From Candidatus Sumerlaeota bacterium (GTDB taxonomy: Bacteria; Sumerlaeota; Sumerlaeia; MWCT01; JAGHBZ01): DNA of 29,250 nt. The notes under the pieces are model-generated. The model was not told the DNA's origin. It did no database searches and saw only the letters and a list, made by a program, of their open reading frames with translations. The DNA lies in contig JAGHBZ010000077.1 of NCBI GenBank assembly GCA_021160705.1, forward strand, positions 1 through 29,250, written 5' to 3'. This document shows positions 1-7,982 of the stretch, one piece after another. The position numbers and the translations under genes were made by a program. Position 1 is the first letter of the stretch, and each line of letters opens with the position of its first letter.

Positions 1-6
1 CCCTTT

Positions 7-26
7 GAAGGAGGAGGGGTTTTTTT
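7..26 (+). terminator. Right arm and T-tract of a terminator cut by the window edge (tentative)
   Basis: A GGAGGAGGGG arm runs straight into seven T residues (20-26), the usual 3' half of a Rho-independent terminator on the plus strand. The matching C-rich left arm would lie before base 1, so this is inferred from half of the structure. It would end a plus-strand gene lying left of the window. Confidence 0.4.
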
Positions 27-340
27 ATGTTATCGTATTATTTCTTATCAAAACTTTTAATGTGAGTATATCCATAAATGTATGATAGCATTCTGCAGTT
101 AAGATTAAAAAAATGAAATTTGTAACCATTTTGTTCATTTGAAATAATTCCGAGAGGAACTCCCTGGAAATAGAAAATATCAAGACACCCTGCCAGCAAG
201 AACCTCTGGAGAGAGAGCTAATTGTGCTTTGTCCATTAAACCGAAAAAGCAAAAAATAACAGGCGAAGAGGTTCAACCTATGTGAAGTGAAGGTGAATTC
301 CGGCACATTAACCACACATTTCTCAATCTTGTAGTCAATG
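27..340. other. Intergenic stretch, no supported gene
   Basis: Downstream of the YfhO-type gene. A 96-codon open frame on the minus strand (25-315) has no recognisable motif, no family resemblance and a low-complexity composition, so I do not call it a gene. No convincing terminator for the YfhO gene was seen. Confidence 0.5.
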
Positions 341-2665
341 CTAATTAGATTGGAGTGTTTTAGTGCTCGGGGTGGTGTGTTTCATAATTGTGAGGAGCGA
401 AATTATGGCAAATAATGTGAGGAGTGTGATATAGAGTCCGAGTCTGAAAGAGAAGGGTCTGTAGGTGAATCTTATGATGTGCGAACCAGCGGGGATGTTC
501 ACCATTCGGAATAAATGATTCGCAGTAAAAATATGCAGTTTTTTTGTTCCATCCAGATACGCCCGCCAGCCGGTAAAATTGGGTTCACTTATCACAATAT
601 AGCACTCCTTACGAGCACTTACACGGAGGCTAATCTCGTCTTCGCTGTAATTAATAACGCTGTAGTTGAGTGATATTTCGTCAGGGTTCTGAAATATCAT
701 TTCGCCAGGAGTAGACACCAGTTGGTCCGACTCAGTTACACTGAACCGATATGGATTCAACTGCTCAGGAAGAGTGGCAAGTGCCTGTCCTGACTTCACA
801 AACTGCACACGTTCAGGCGCATAAACATACGGCATCTGCTCCTCTGGTATGCTCAATAAAACGCTATTTCCCTCCTGCTTCACAATCTTGTACCCGAGGT
901 TCATAAATTTTTCAGGATGTTTGGTAAGAACATAGTTGACCTTGAATAGCCGAAGAAACTCCGGGCTCTCAAACCAGTAGCGCTCTAATAGGTCAAAATA
1001 TCTTTTGAACCCAACAGGATGATACCCGTGTGGTGTGGCAATACGTCTCGCAATCATACGCATACGAAGTACATTTGAGGTATCCAGCAGGCGTGGGGGA
1101 CTTTTATCTGCTCTTCGCTTGATATACGAATCTATTTCGTAGTTGAACAGGTAGTTATGATAACCCTGAATCGGTATGGGGTTAATAAATATGCGGTCGT
1201 TTGCTCTCAGGTCGAAAAATGCTACCAGTATTAGTATTCCGCTCAGGATATAGAGATAACTCTTCTGCTGATGGAAACGAACAATCAGCGACATAACAAG
1301 CAGAAGAACGCCCAGATAAAACGTCAGATGAATCACCGCTAATAGCAGGAACGGGAAAGTGCGAAAAAAGGAGATACTCGTGGGTATCCTGCCATCTCTC
1401 CACAATAGCCAGACCAACAGTGATGAAAATGCTAACAGAAAAAATCCACTGGATGTATACAACAGTCGCCTGTACATTCGGAGTGTGAGATTGCCGTAAG
1501 GTTTTCGCCAGAAATGGTCAAATCCGAGTGCTGACAGTGTGACCAGACTGAATGTCATCACGACCATTATGGTGGCAGGTGAACGAAATTTGTTGTACCC
1601 GGGGACGTGCTCATAAAAGAATCGGTAGAGTGGCGAGAATTTGCCACACGCAAGAGCCATAGAGAGGAGAAATAAAATGGCAAAAAACCAGCGCCACCGA
1701 TTGTGTCCTGCGAAAAGCCCGATGATTGCAAATACCCATACCCCTGCCCCCACGTAGTCGGTCACAAGACGTTCCTTCCATCTTCCCTGATACTGTCCAT
1801 ATCCCTTCTCAGTGCTATCGCCGACAAAACGCGGAAATAGAAGCTCGGGCAGTTCCTCAGGCGGAAACGAACCTGCTATGGCTTCTTTATAAGGGACGCA
1901 AGGTGAACGGTTGCTCTCCCCCGCCATCTCCAGTGAAGGCAATAACTGAACTGAGGACAGGAATAACCCGATGAGTAGCATCAGTACCACTGGAATGAGC
2001 ACTTTTTGAATAAAATTTCGTACAGTGATGGCATCCGCTATAAAGGCGAACAGAAAAAATAGCCCGAGAATCTGCACCGTATAATAAAAAATCTGCAGAT
2101 GACTGGCAAGGATTTGCAATGCGAGTCCAGTGCCACCAATGAGCAGGTATTTAGTCTCCTGACGCTGGAGATAAAAGTTCGCTGACCCAATGACCAGTGG
2201 TAGCCAGATGATTGCCTGAACTTTCTGCAGGTGTCCGGGATGTATCAACGAGACCAGATGCCCGGAGGACATAAACACGACACCACCAAAGATGGCACTA
2301 ACCTCGCTTAGACCAAAAGAACGGCAAGAATAATAAAATGTCAATCCGGCAATGAGCAGTGCAATAAAATATTGAAGGTTGAACACCAGTGGAAATGGCA
2401 AAAATGCCGACAGAATATTTGTCGGATAAAAAGGACAGAACGCAAAGGAGCCGATGAATGGTATACCACAAAATAAATACGGTATCCACAACGGAATGAC
2501 CGCATTGTGCCGAACCACCTGCCAGCCATAATAACTGAGAATGTAATCATGACTTACAGTATCACGTCCGTAGAGCAGGACTTTGTTGCTCAGTGCGTCG
2601 CCTACAAGAAGAAGACCCACTATAATAAAAATACTTATTGGCAATATTCTTGTGAAACGTCCCAT
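341..2665 (-). CDS. YfhO-family multi-spanning membrane protein
   Basis: A 774-residue integral membrane protein with about a dozen hydrophobic segments. The N-terminal part resembles the GT-C glycosyltransferase-like fold of the YfhO family: an acidic loop after the first helix (GRDTVSHDYILSYYGW), then an LFCGIPFIGSF segment. The end has the typical YfhO pattern, a soluble beta-rich stretch with SEPNFTGWRAYLDG, then HLFRMVNIPAGSHIIRFTYRP, then a last membrane helix. YfhO proteins are linked to glycosylation of lipoteichoic acid or other surface glycans in Firmicutes; in other phyla the substrate is unknown. Length fits the family (700-900 aa). It stands alone on the minus strand, with a 212-bp divergent spacer to the coiled-coil gene. 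A role in surface glycan assembly is inference from family only. Confidence 0.85.
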   Translation of the reverse strand: MGRFTRILPISIFIIVGLLLVGDALSNKVLLYGRDTVSHDYILSYYGWQVVRHNAVIPLWIPYLFCGIPFIGSFAFCPFYPTNILSAFLPFPLVFNLQYFIALLIAGLTFYYSCRSFGLSEVSAIFGGVVFMSSGHLVSLIHPGHLQKVQAIIWLPLVIGSANFYLQRQETKYLLIGGTGLALQILASHLQIFYYTVQILGLFFLFAFIADAITVRNFIQKVLIPVVLMLLIGLFLSSVQLLPSLEMAGESNRSPCVPYKEAIAGSFPPEELPELLFPRFVGDSTEKGYGQYQGRWKERLVTDYVGAGVWVFAIIGLFAGHNRWRWFFAILFLLSMALACGKFSPLYRFFYEHVPGYNKFRSPATIMVVMTFSLVTLSALGFDHFWRKPYGNLTLRMYRRLLYTSSGFFLLAFSSLLVWLLWRDGRIPTSISFFRTFPFLLLAVIHLTFYLGVLLLVMSLIVRFHQQKSYLYILSGILILVAFFDLRANDRIFINPIPIQGYHNYLFNYEIDSYIKRRADKSPPRLLDTSNVLRMRMIARRIATPHGYHPVGFKRYFDLLERYWFESPEFLRLFKVNYVLTKHPEKFMNLGYKIVKQEGNSVLLSIPEEQMPYVYAPERVQFVKSGQALATLPEQLNPYRFSVTESDQLVSTPGEMIFQNPDEISLNYSVINYSEDEISLRVSARKECYIVISEPNFTGWRAYLDGTKKLHIFTANHLFRMVNIPAGSHIIRFTYRPFSFRLGLYITLLTLFAIISLLTIMKHTTPSTKTLQSN

Positions 2666-2829
2666 CTGAAAGCACTGTCTCTCCGGTCAACGCAATTCAG
2701 CGCTATCCTCCCGGCACCAGCTGAACAATGATAAACAGAATAGTGTTATCTTCGGAGTCTGTCAAAAGCACAATACAAAAAATGTAACTATCCCTCAGAC
2801 CAGTGTAAATTTCAGGCTGTTTAAAAGTG

Positions 2830-2859
2830 TTGACATCTTTAACTTGGAGATGGTATGCT
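2830..2859 (+). promoter_or_regulatory. Sigma-70-type promoter with extended -10
   Basis: TTGACA at 2830-2835 is a perfect -35 box. After an 18-bp spacer comes TATGCT at 2854-2859, preceded by TG at the extended -10 position (TGGTATGCT). Transcription would start near 2866, about 12 nt before the ATG at 2878. This argues that the coiled-coil gene starts at 2878 and that the longer frame from a GTG at 2827 is not translated. Confidence 0.65.
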
Positions 2860-2877
2860 AATGGAAGATTATATTTT

Positions 2878-3363
2878 ATGGATACTGAGATGACAGACCG
2901 AGAAGAGAAATTACTGGAACGGTTTACAGGGAAGATAAAAGACCTGCTGTTCCCTGAGTTCAAGGAACTACACAACAGGATGAGTAATATTGAGCAACGG
3001 ATGGAAGGTGTGGAAAAACAGATGCTCCACGTCGCCAAACGTCTTGACGACCATCAGCAACAACTGGTTATGCTAAACCAGCGGATTGACGAGACAAACC
3101 AGCGGATTGATAGAATCCATGCAGATGTTATCAACAGATTAGATGCAATGAACCAGCGGATAGATAATGTTAACCTCGAATTAAGCAAACGTATGGAAAA
3201 TTTATGGATTGCAATTAGTGGGCAAATGAACGGGTTTAATGAGCGACTTGACCGACTTCACGCCGCGATGGTTAAACACGATGAACACCATCTCCTTGAG
3301 GTAAAGCTGGAAAAACTCTCAGAACGAGTAGAGCGACTGGAGGCACATTTAGAGCCACGTTGA
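2878..3363 (+). CDS. Small coiled-coil protein of unknown function
   Basis: 161 residues, almost entirely heptad-patterned coiled coil. From about residue 30 it carries repeated NQRID units (LNQRIDETNQRIDRI, MNQRIDNVN) and ends in LEKLSERVERLEAHLE. There is no signal peptide or membrane helix. The start is placed at the ATG at 2878 because a promoter (2830-2859) ends just before it and GGAAG sits about 10 nt upstream; the frame is open to a GTG at 2827. Such NQRID repeat proteins are common in bacteria and archaea and usually of unknown function; some look like tail-fibre or chemoreceptor-like coils. No neighbour suggests a partner. It is probably an oligomerising rod. Confidence 0.75.
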   Translation: MDTEMTDREEKLLERFTGKIKDLLFPEFKELHNRMSNIEQRMEGVEKQMLHVAKRLDDHQQQLVMLNQRIDETNQRIDRIHADVINRLDAMNQRIDNVNLELSKRMENLWIAISGQMNGFNERLDRLHAAMVKHDEHHLLEVKLEKLSERVERLEAHLEPR

Positions 3364-3808
3364 GCTCTCATCCCTCCTGAGAAATCTCCCTCGCTGGTAG
3401 AAAAGTGGTGTTCCACAAAACTCTCTTAAATTTATCGCTACTAATAAAGGGATTCACTTCTTCTCTTCTCTTTCACCCTGAGAATTTTGCAAAATAATAT
3501 AAAGTGAAGGCTGTGTAGTATTTGTATTCTTCTCTCGCCCTGGAGTAAAGCTTAACCTGCTCCGGGCTAATATATCCCCCGTCATAAAAGTACTTTCTGC
3601 AGAAACCTTATTCGCCTCCTATCAAAAATCAAAAACTACACAGGCGGAGTTTCTATTTATCATTGAAATGCCATCCTGGTGAGCATTAAGCCAGAAAAAA
3701 AGCAGAAAATTTCCAGATAGAATCAAGATACTTTTATAGCCAGATGGCTCATAATCTATGTTGTTTATTAAGTGGATTTCTCCACTGTGCAGAAAGGAGT
3801 GAATGACT
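3364..3808. other. Intergenic stretch with two small hairpins
   Basis: About 440 bp with no open frame worth calling. One hairpin pairs GCCC-GGAG (3537-3545, one bulged T) with CTCCGGGC (3560-3567); no T-tract follows it. A second, AGTGGA-TTTC-TCCACT, sits at 3771-3786 just before the ribosome-binding site of the phosphoesterase gene. I found no clear terminator or promoter. Confidence 0.5.
3771..3786 (+). promoter_or_regulatory. Perfect 6-bp hairpin next to a ribosome-binding site
   Basis: AGTGGA, loop TTTC, TCCACT. It ends eight bases before the AGGAG at 3795-3799 that serves the phosphoesterase gene. It could influence translation or mRNA stability; no function is proven and short palindromes of this size occur by chance. 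Confidence 0.3.
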
Positions 3809-5062
3809 ATGAAAATTTTTATCGGCGACCTGCACTTAGGCTGCGGTGATGAACGCGACGACTTCCTTTATCTCGGCAAAGATGCTGATGAGGCTGAGTT
3901 ACAGAAGAAATCGTTTCGCCGTCGTGCGTTCACACGTATGCATCAGCTCTTTGAAAAATTTATTGAGTATATCCTGAGGATGGCAGAAGAGAAAGATAAT
4001 AGCCAGCCACCTGAGCTCGTTCTTTTAGGTGATATTTTTGACCTCCTGCAGGTCGAACCCGTGGAGGAGGAGTTCCGTAAACCTGCACGACTACAGCGGA
4101 TTTATGATGCACATAAACCCTTTTTCTCCGCACTCAATCACTTTGCTGAGAATGGTGGCAGGATTACGTTTGTCATCGGCAACCATGACCATGAACTCGT
4201 GGATAAAAAAATGTTTAAATTACTCCGTGAATTTTTGCCTTCTCTGAACAAGAACTACGGTAGCAAACCTTTGTTCGCTTACGTGGATGAGGAATGGGGG
4301 ATTTATGCGGAGCATGGAAATCAGCTCGACCCGGTCAATCGGTTCAACGATTTTAAGAATCCTGAGGAGTTACCGGTGGGGTCAATTATCGTCATCAAAC
4401 TGGTGAATCCATTTGAACCGAGCTGCCCTTTGTTTGATAACATTCAGGGTACTTATGAGACGCTGTGGTACGCTGCCTCACGCCTGCCAGAACTGGTAGC
4501 ACCTGAACTCCTTAAACAATCAAGAGAATACCAGAAAATGAACCTGGGACTGACCGCAACACTTATAAATCATCTCCTCTACATCCTCGTCAGCAAAAAA
4601 GTGCTCCATATCAAACCCGAGTACCTGCCGTTGATAGGCGAAGCAGTGATAGCAGCTGAGGCGCTCATAAGAAAATTCTCCGGCAAAAAGAAAAGACCCC
4701 CACGTTACCTTAACCATCTGCGAATACTTAGCGAAGCCACTCAATCATCAATTCTGAGCCAGGCAGAGAGAATCCTTGCGTATCCAGAACGAGCACATCT
4801 CCTGAGCAGAGTGCCGAAAAAACTCAATGTCCTGTTATTCGGGCATACTCATCAGCCACTTACACTCAGGACTGAGTCAGGTGTTTATGCTAATTGCGGT
4901 TGCTGGCGACCACGCGCAATTGCCCTTTATCGGAAGGTGTTTCGACTACGACAGACACTAAACTTTGTCGTCGTGTCAAAGACCCGTACAGGTAAAGTGC
5001 GAGTCCGACTCCTTGACTTTTTAAAAACCTTAGAGCGTGAGGCGAGTCCTGAGAATACATAG
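3809..5062 (+). CDS. Calcineurin-like metallophosphoesterase
   Basis: 417 residues with the full set of dimetal phosphoesterase motifs: GDLH at residues 6-9, LGDIFD near 73-78, GNHD near 124-127, an EHGNQLDP motif in mid-protein and GHTHQP near residue 345. The order D-x-H, GDxxD, GNHD, H, GHxH is that of the calcineurin-like fold, which hydrolyses phosphomono- or diesters with two metal ions. The spacing and EHGN motif recall UDP-diacylglucosamine pyrophosphohydrolases (LpxH/YbbF), but the protein is far longer than LpxH (about 240 aa), with a helical insert between about 210 and 320. Substrate is therefore unknown. No signal peptide. The ATG at 3809 is preferred over that at 3803 because AGGAG (3795-3799) is 9 nt away from it and only 3 nt from the other. 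Confidence 0.85.
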   Translation: MKIFIGDLHLGCGDERDDFLYLGKDADEAELQKKSFRRRAFTRMHQLFEKFIEYILRMAEEKDNSQPPELVLLGDIFDLLQVEPVEEEFRKPARLQRIYDAHKPFFSALNHFAENGGRITFVIGNHDHELVDKKMFKLLREFLPSLNKNYGSKPLFAYVDEEWGIYAEHGNQLDPVNRFNDFKNPEELPVGSIIVIKLVNPFEPSCPLFDNIQGTYETLWYAASRLPELVAPELLKQSREYQKMNLGLTATLINHLLYILVSKKVLHIKPEYLPLIGEAVIAAEALIRKFSGKKKRPPRYLNHLRILSEATQSSILSQAERILAYPERAHLLSRVPKKLNVLLFGHTHQPLTLRTESGVYANCGCWRPRAIALYRKVFRLRQTLNFVVVSKTRTGKVRVRLLDFLKTLEREASPENT

Positions 5063-5229
5063 ACTCTTTAAAGTATAATTTGGACTTTTGTGTCAATTAA
5101 GGTTCTTCTTACTTGAAGATACCCTACCATCAGGATTATAAATATCTCACTTCTCACTATGAATTATTTTTAATGCAATGTTAAAATATATCTTTCATCG
5201 CTGGCGAATAAAACACTCAAATACGGATA

Positions 5230-5997
5230 ATGCACCATAGTTTTTTAGATAAGTATAGCGAATTGGAGAGCCCAGTTCATCGGATACATCCACTGGTGAA
5301 GCTCTGTGGATACGGTGTTATTCTGCTCTTCACGTTGACAGCCAGTATATACAGACCACTGGAGTTTGTTATAGCAGGAGTGCTGATTTTAGGTGTGGTG
5401 AGCATATCAAGGATTCCCATTATATACGTGATTCGCAAGACGCTTTTGCTTTCGCCACTGATGATTACGTTACTCATTCTACTGCCGTTTATTCGTGGAG
5501 AACGGATTCTCTGGGGTATCAACTTCATTTTCCCGATTTCCATAACCGCAGAGGGAGTGTATTTGAGTGGCACAATTGCAGTGAAATCAGTGCTGGTGTT
5601 CTGGTCAAGTGTATTGCTGGTCTCCACGACTCGTTTTCCAGACCTCCTTTACGCGCTTCGTATGGTGCGAGTACCTCAGACTATGATAACTGTTCTTGCA
5701 TTTATGTATCGGTACGTTTTTCTCCTGATTGATGAGACCGAGCGAATGGAGACCGCGCACAGGGCTCGGCTGGTCAGGCGTCAGGGATTACCACTATTGA
5801 TGAAGTCGGTGGTCTACCTTGTTCGGGCAATTTTTATACGTAGTTTTGAACGAAGCACACGGGTATACCAGGCGATGTGTGCGCGTGGGTTCAGGGGCGA
5901 GGTGTGTCTCCTACAAACGCCTTCAATCCATACGGCTGACATTGTATTCCTCTTTGTTTTTACTGGATTAATTGTTGTAATCAAGCTGGCGATTTAG
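5230..5997 (+). CDS. Energy-coupling factor transporter membrane subunit (EcfT/CbiQ family)
   Basis: 255 residues. The N-terminus (DKYSELESPVHRIHPLVKL) is typical of CbiQ/EcfT, followed by about five hydrophobic segments. The C-terminal cytoplasmic part contains long amphipathic helices with arginine motifs, including MCARGFRGE near residue 220, which corresponds to the conserved Ala-Arg-Gly coupling motif that contacts the ATPases. EcfT proteins link a substrate-binding S subunit to ATPases for uptake of metals or vitamins. The ATPase gene follows after 9 nt. No S subunit (CbiM/NikM, BioY, ThiT or similar) is seen in the window, so the substrate cannot be stated; cobalt or nickel is suggested only by the CbiQ resemblance. 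Confidence 0.85.
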   Translation: MHHSFLDKYSELESPVHRIHPLVKLCGYGVILLFTLTASIYRPLEFVIAGVLILGVVSISRIPIIYVIRKTLLLSPLMITLLILLPFIRGERILWGINFIFPISITAEGVYLSGTIAVKSVLVFWSSVLLVSTTRFPDLLYALRMVRVPQTMITVLAFMYRYVFLLIDETERMETAHRARLVRRQGLPLLMKSVVYLVRAIFIRSFERSTRVYQAMCARGFRGEVCLLQTPSIHTADIVFLFVFTGLIVVIKLAI

Positions 5998-6006
5998 GAA
6001 CCAAAA

Positions 6007-6759
6007 ATGCAAATGACAGACGTGGATAGAACAAACACTCCTGTGCTCAGGCTCAAAGATGTCTATTATACATATCCGGATGGAGTGGAATCGTTAAGAG
6101 GCGTCTCGCTTGAAGTTTACAGGGATGAAAAAGTGGGACTGGTCGGACCGAACGGAGCAGGGAAGTCAACGTTGATGACTGTGGTGATTGGTATCCGAAT
6201 CCCACGAACAGGAGAGGTGGAGGTTCTGGGACAGGTACTCAACCCTAAGACACGCCGTGAAATCAGGCGTCGAGCTGGACTGGTTTTTCAGGACCCGGAC
6301 GACCAGCTTTTTTGTCCAACGGTATTTGATGAAGTTGCCTTTGCTCCGATAAATATGGGTTATCCTGAAGAGCAAGTTACTGAAATGGTGGCAAGGGCAC
6401 TAAAACAAGTTGACCTTGAAGGGTATGAACGGCGCTCATCGTTTCATTTAAGCATCGGCGAACGAAAACGGCTGGCATTTGCTACGGTGCTCTCCTATTC
6501 TCCGGAGATATTGCTGATAGACGAACCCTCAGCCAACTTAGACCCCCAGCATCGCCGTCAGACCATTAATCTTCTGAAGAGCCTGCCCCAGACTATGCTC
6601 ATTGCCACCCATGACCTTGACCTGGTGCTTGATGTATGTGAACGTTGCTTTGTAATAAATAGAGGACGCATTGTGGCAGATGGAGATGTAGAGAGTATCC
6701 TGACGGATGAACAATTGCTACTATCAAATGGTTTGGAACTCCCTCTGTCCCGCCAATGA
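6007..6759 (+). CDS. Energy-coupling factor ABC ATPase (EcfA/CbiO family)
   Basis: 250 residues. Walker A GPNGAGKST near residue 47, Q-loop in FQDPDDQLF (the Q-DP-DDQLF motif is characteristic of EcfA/CbiO proteins), a slightly altered signature LSIGERKR in place of LSGGQ, Walker B ILLIDEPSANLDP and switch histidine in ATHDLDLV. It should power the EcfT subunit encoded just upstream; the ribosome-binding AGGA overlaps the stop codon of that gene, so the two are surely one operon. A single ATPase gene is present, which suggests a CbiO-like homodimer. Start at 6007 fits the AGGA spacing (7 nt) better than the ATG at 6013. Confidence 0.88.
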   Translation: MQMTDVDRTNTPVLRLKDVYYTYPDGVESLRGVSLEVYRDEKVGLVGPNGAGKSTLMTVVIGIRIPRTGEVEVLGQVLNPKTRREIRRRAGLVFQDPDDQLFCPTVFDEVAFAPINMGYPEEQVTEMVARALKQVDLEGYERRSSFHLSIGERKRLAFATVLSYSPEILLIDEPSANLDPQHRRQTINLLKSLPQTMLIATHDLDLVLDVCERCFVINRGRIVADGDVESILTDEQLLLSNGLELPLSRQ

Positions 6760-7118
6760 GATAATGAGATATGGGGGGGGTGATAAGTGAAGCGTGGAGC
6801 GTGAAACGTGAAGCGTGAAACGTGAAGCGTGAAACGTGAAGCATTGCAACTCCTCCGGCGATGAGATGTGAGGTAGATGGGAGTTCACCACAGCGGTGAA
6901 TGTTCGTGAAGTAAAATAGTTCAATAGCAGGGGCTGAAACATTTTGTCAGCAACAGCCTCTATATCCAACTTAAAAATTGTGATAGAAAAAATTTGCTAT
7001 TAAGGACCACAAATACTATGCATTAAACCGTAACTCAGCTCATTTAAGTAATAGGTGGGAGAAGTGAAGTGCATTAAAACAATAATATGGAACTTGAGGG
7101 TCAGGATTAAATAAAGAA
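6760..7118. other. Intergenic stretch with heptamer repeat and small hairpins
   Basis: 359 bp without a gene. It contains a run of eight G (6773-6780), the heptamer array described separately, and a perfect hairpin TTCACC-ACAGC-GGTGAA (6884-6900). No T-tract follows the hairpin. Open frames on the minus strand here are translations of the repeat and not genes. Confidence 0.6.
6787..6842 (+). repeat. Tandem heptamer GTGAARC, eight copies
   Basis: Eight consecutive 7-bp units, mostly alternating GTGAAGC and GTGAAAC; the second unit is GTGGAGC. The array begins 27 bp after the EcfA stop codon. Arrays of this kind occur between genes in several environmental phyla and resemble in style the short tandemly repeated heptamers of cyanobacteria. 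Function is unknown; slippage would make the copy number variable. Confidence 0.85.
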
Positions 7119-7892
7119 ATGTTGACGGCAAAAAATCTCTCTTTTTCCTATGAGCGCAGGGCGGTATTAACAGACATTTCGCTCAGTCTTGAGCAAGGGG
7201 AGCTCGTTGGACTTATAGGACCAAATGGTGCGGGGAAAAGTACATTGATAAAAGTTCTAAGTGGAGTGCTTAGCCCTGAGCAGGGCGAGGTGGTGCTGGC
7301 TGGTATACCACTCTCCACATTGAGCGCAAGGGAGATTGCCCGCCGAATAGCAGTGGTTCCGCAGAGTAGTGGTTTGGTGTTCCCGTATAAAGTGCTGGAG
7401 GTGGTGCTAATGGGTCGGTATGCGGTGGCTGAGGGCAGGTTATTTGACCATCCAACGGATGTGAAGATTGCCTATGATATGCTGGGGGAGGTAGACGCAC
7501 TGGGATTTGCAGACCGCTCATTTCACGAGCTCAGTGGAGGCGAACAACAGCTCGTCATTATTGCCCGAGCCCTGGCACAACAAACTCCCATACTCCTCCT
7601 TGACGAACCAGCCTCTGCGCTTGACCTTAAACATCAGGTGTTTATTGCACGACTGCTATCCCGACTGGTAAAGCGTGAACGTAAAGCTGTGCTCATAGCG
7701 GGGCACAACATTAATTATCTCGCAAGATTTTGTCATCGTCTTGTCGTCATCAAGCACGGCAGGATTATCGCTCAGGGTGAACCACGCCAGATTATAACGC
7801 CAGAGCTAATCTCTGAGGTCTACGAGACCACAGTGGAAATACTTTGCGATAAGTGTGGTAATCCAATTGTGACATTGCCGGGCGTAGAATGA
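7119..7892 (+). CDS. ABC transporter ATPase, FecE/BtuD/HmuV type
   Basis: 257 residues. Walker A GPNGAGKST near residue 35, Q-loop in AVVPQSS, signature LSGGEQQ, Walker B ILLLDEPASALD and switch histidine in IAGHNIN, where most relatives have HDLN. Sequence and length are those of ATPases for iron-siderophore, haem or cobalamin importers, which work with a FecCD/BtuC-type permease and a periplasmic binding protein. Neither partner is encoded in the window, so the gene is an orphan here and its partners must lie elsewhere. The ribosome-binding site is weak: AGGA lies about 13 nt before the ATG. No riboswitch was found upstream. Confidence 0.85.
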   Translation: MLTAKNLSFSYERRAVLTDISLSLEQGELVGLIGPNGAGKSTLIKVLSGVLSPEQGEVVLAGIPLSTLSAREIARRIAVVPQSSGLVFPYKVLEVVLMGRYAVAEGRLFDHPTDVKIAYDMLGEVDALGFADRSFHELSGGEQQLVIIARALAQQTPILLLDEPASALDLKHQVFIARLLSRLVKRERKAVLIAGHNINYLARFCHRLVVIKHGRIIAQGEPRQIITPELISEVYETTVEILCDKCGNPIVTLPGVE

Positions 7893-7982
7893 ATACTCAC
7901 TCAGGGTAGAGGATAATCAGTGAAGTGAGCTGACGTATAGTATTTTACGACAATCTAAATGAAGTAGATTAAAGCACAGGAA

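Noticed and set aside
25..315. 96-codon minus-strand frame downstream of the YfhO gene
   Set aside because: No motif, no ribosome-binding site of note, composition like non-coding A/T-rich DNA.
3671..3687. Sigma-54-like site before the phosphoesterase
   Set aside because: GG and GC have the right 10-bp distance but most other consensus bases differ.
6599..6969. Minus-strand frames rich in FHASRFT-type repeats
   Set aside because: They are translations of the heptamer array and not genes.
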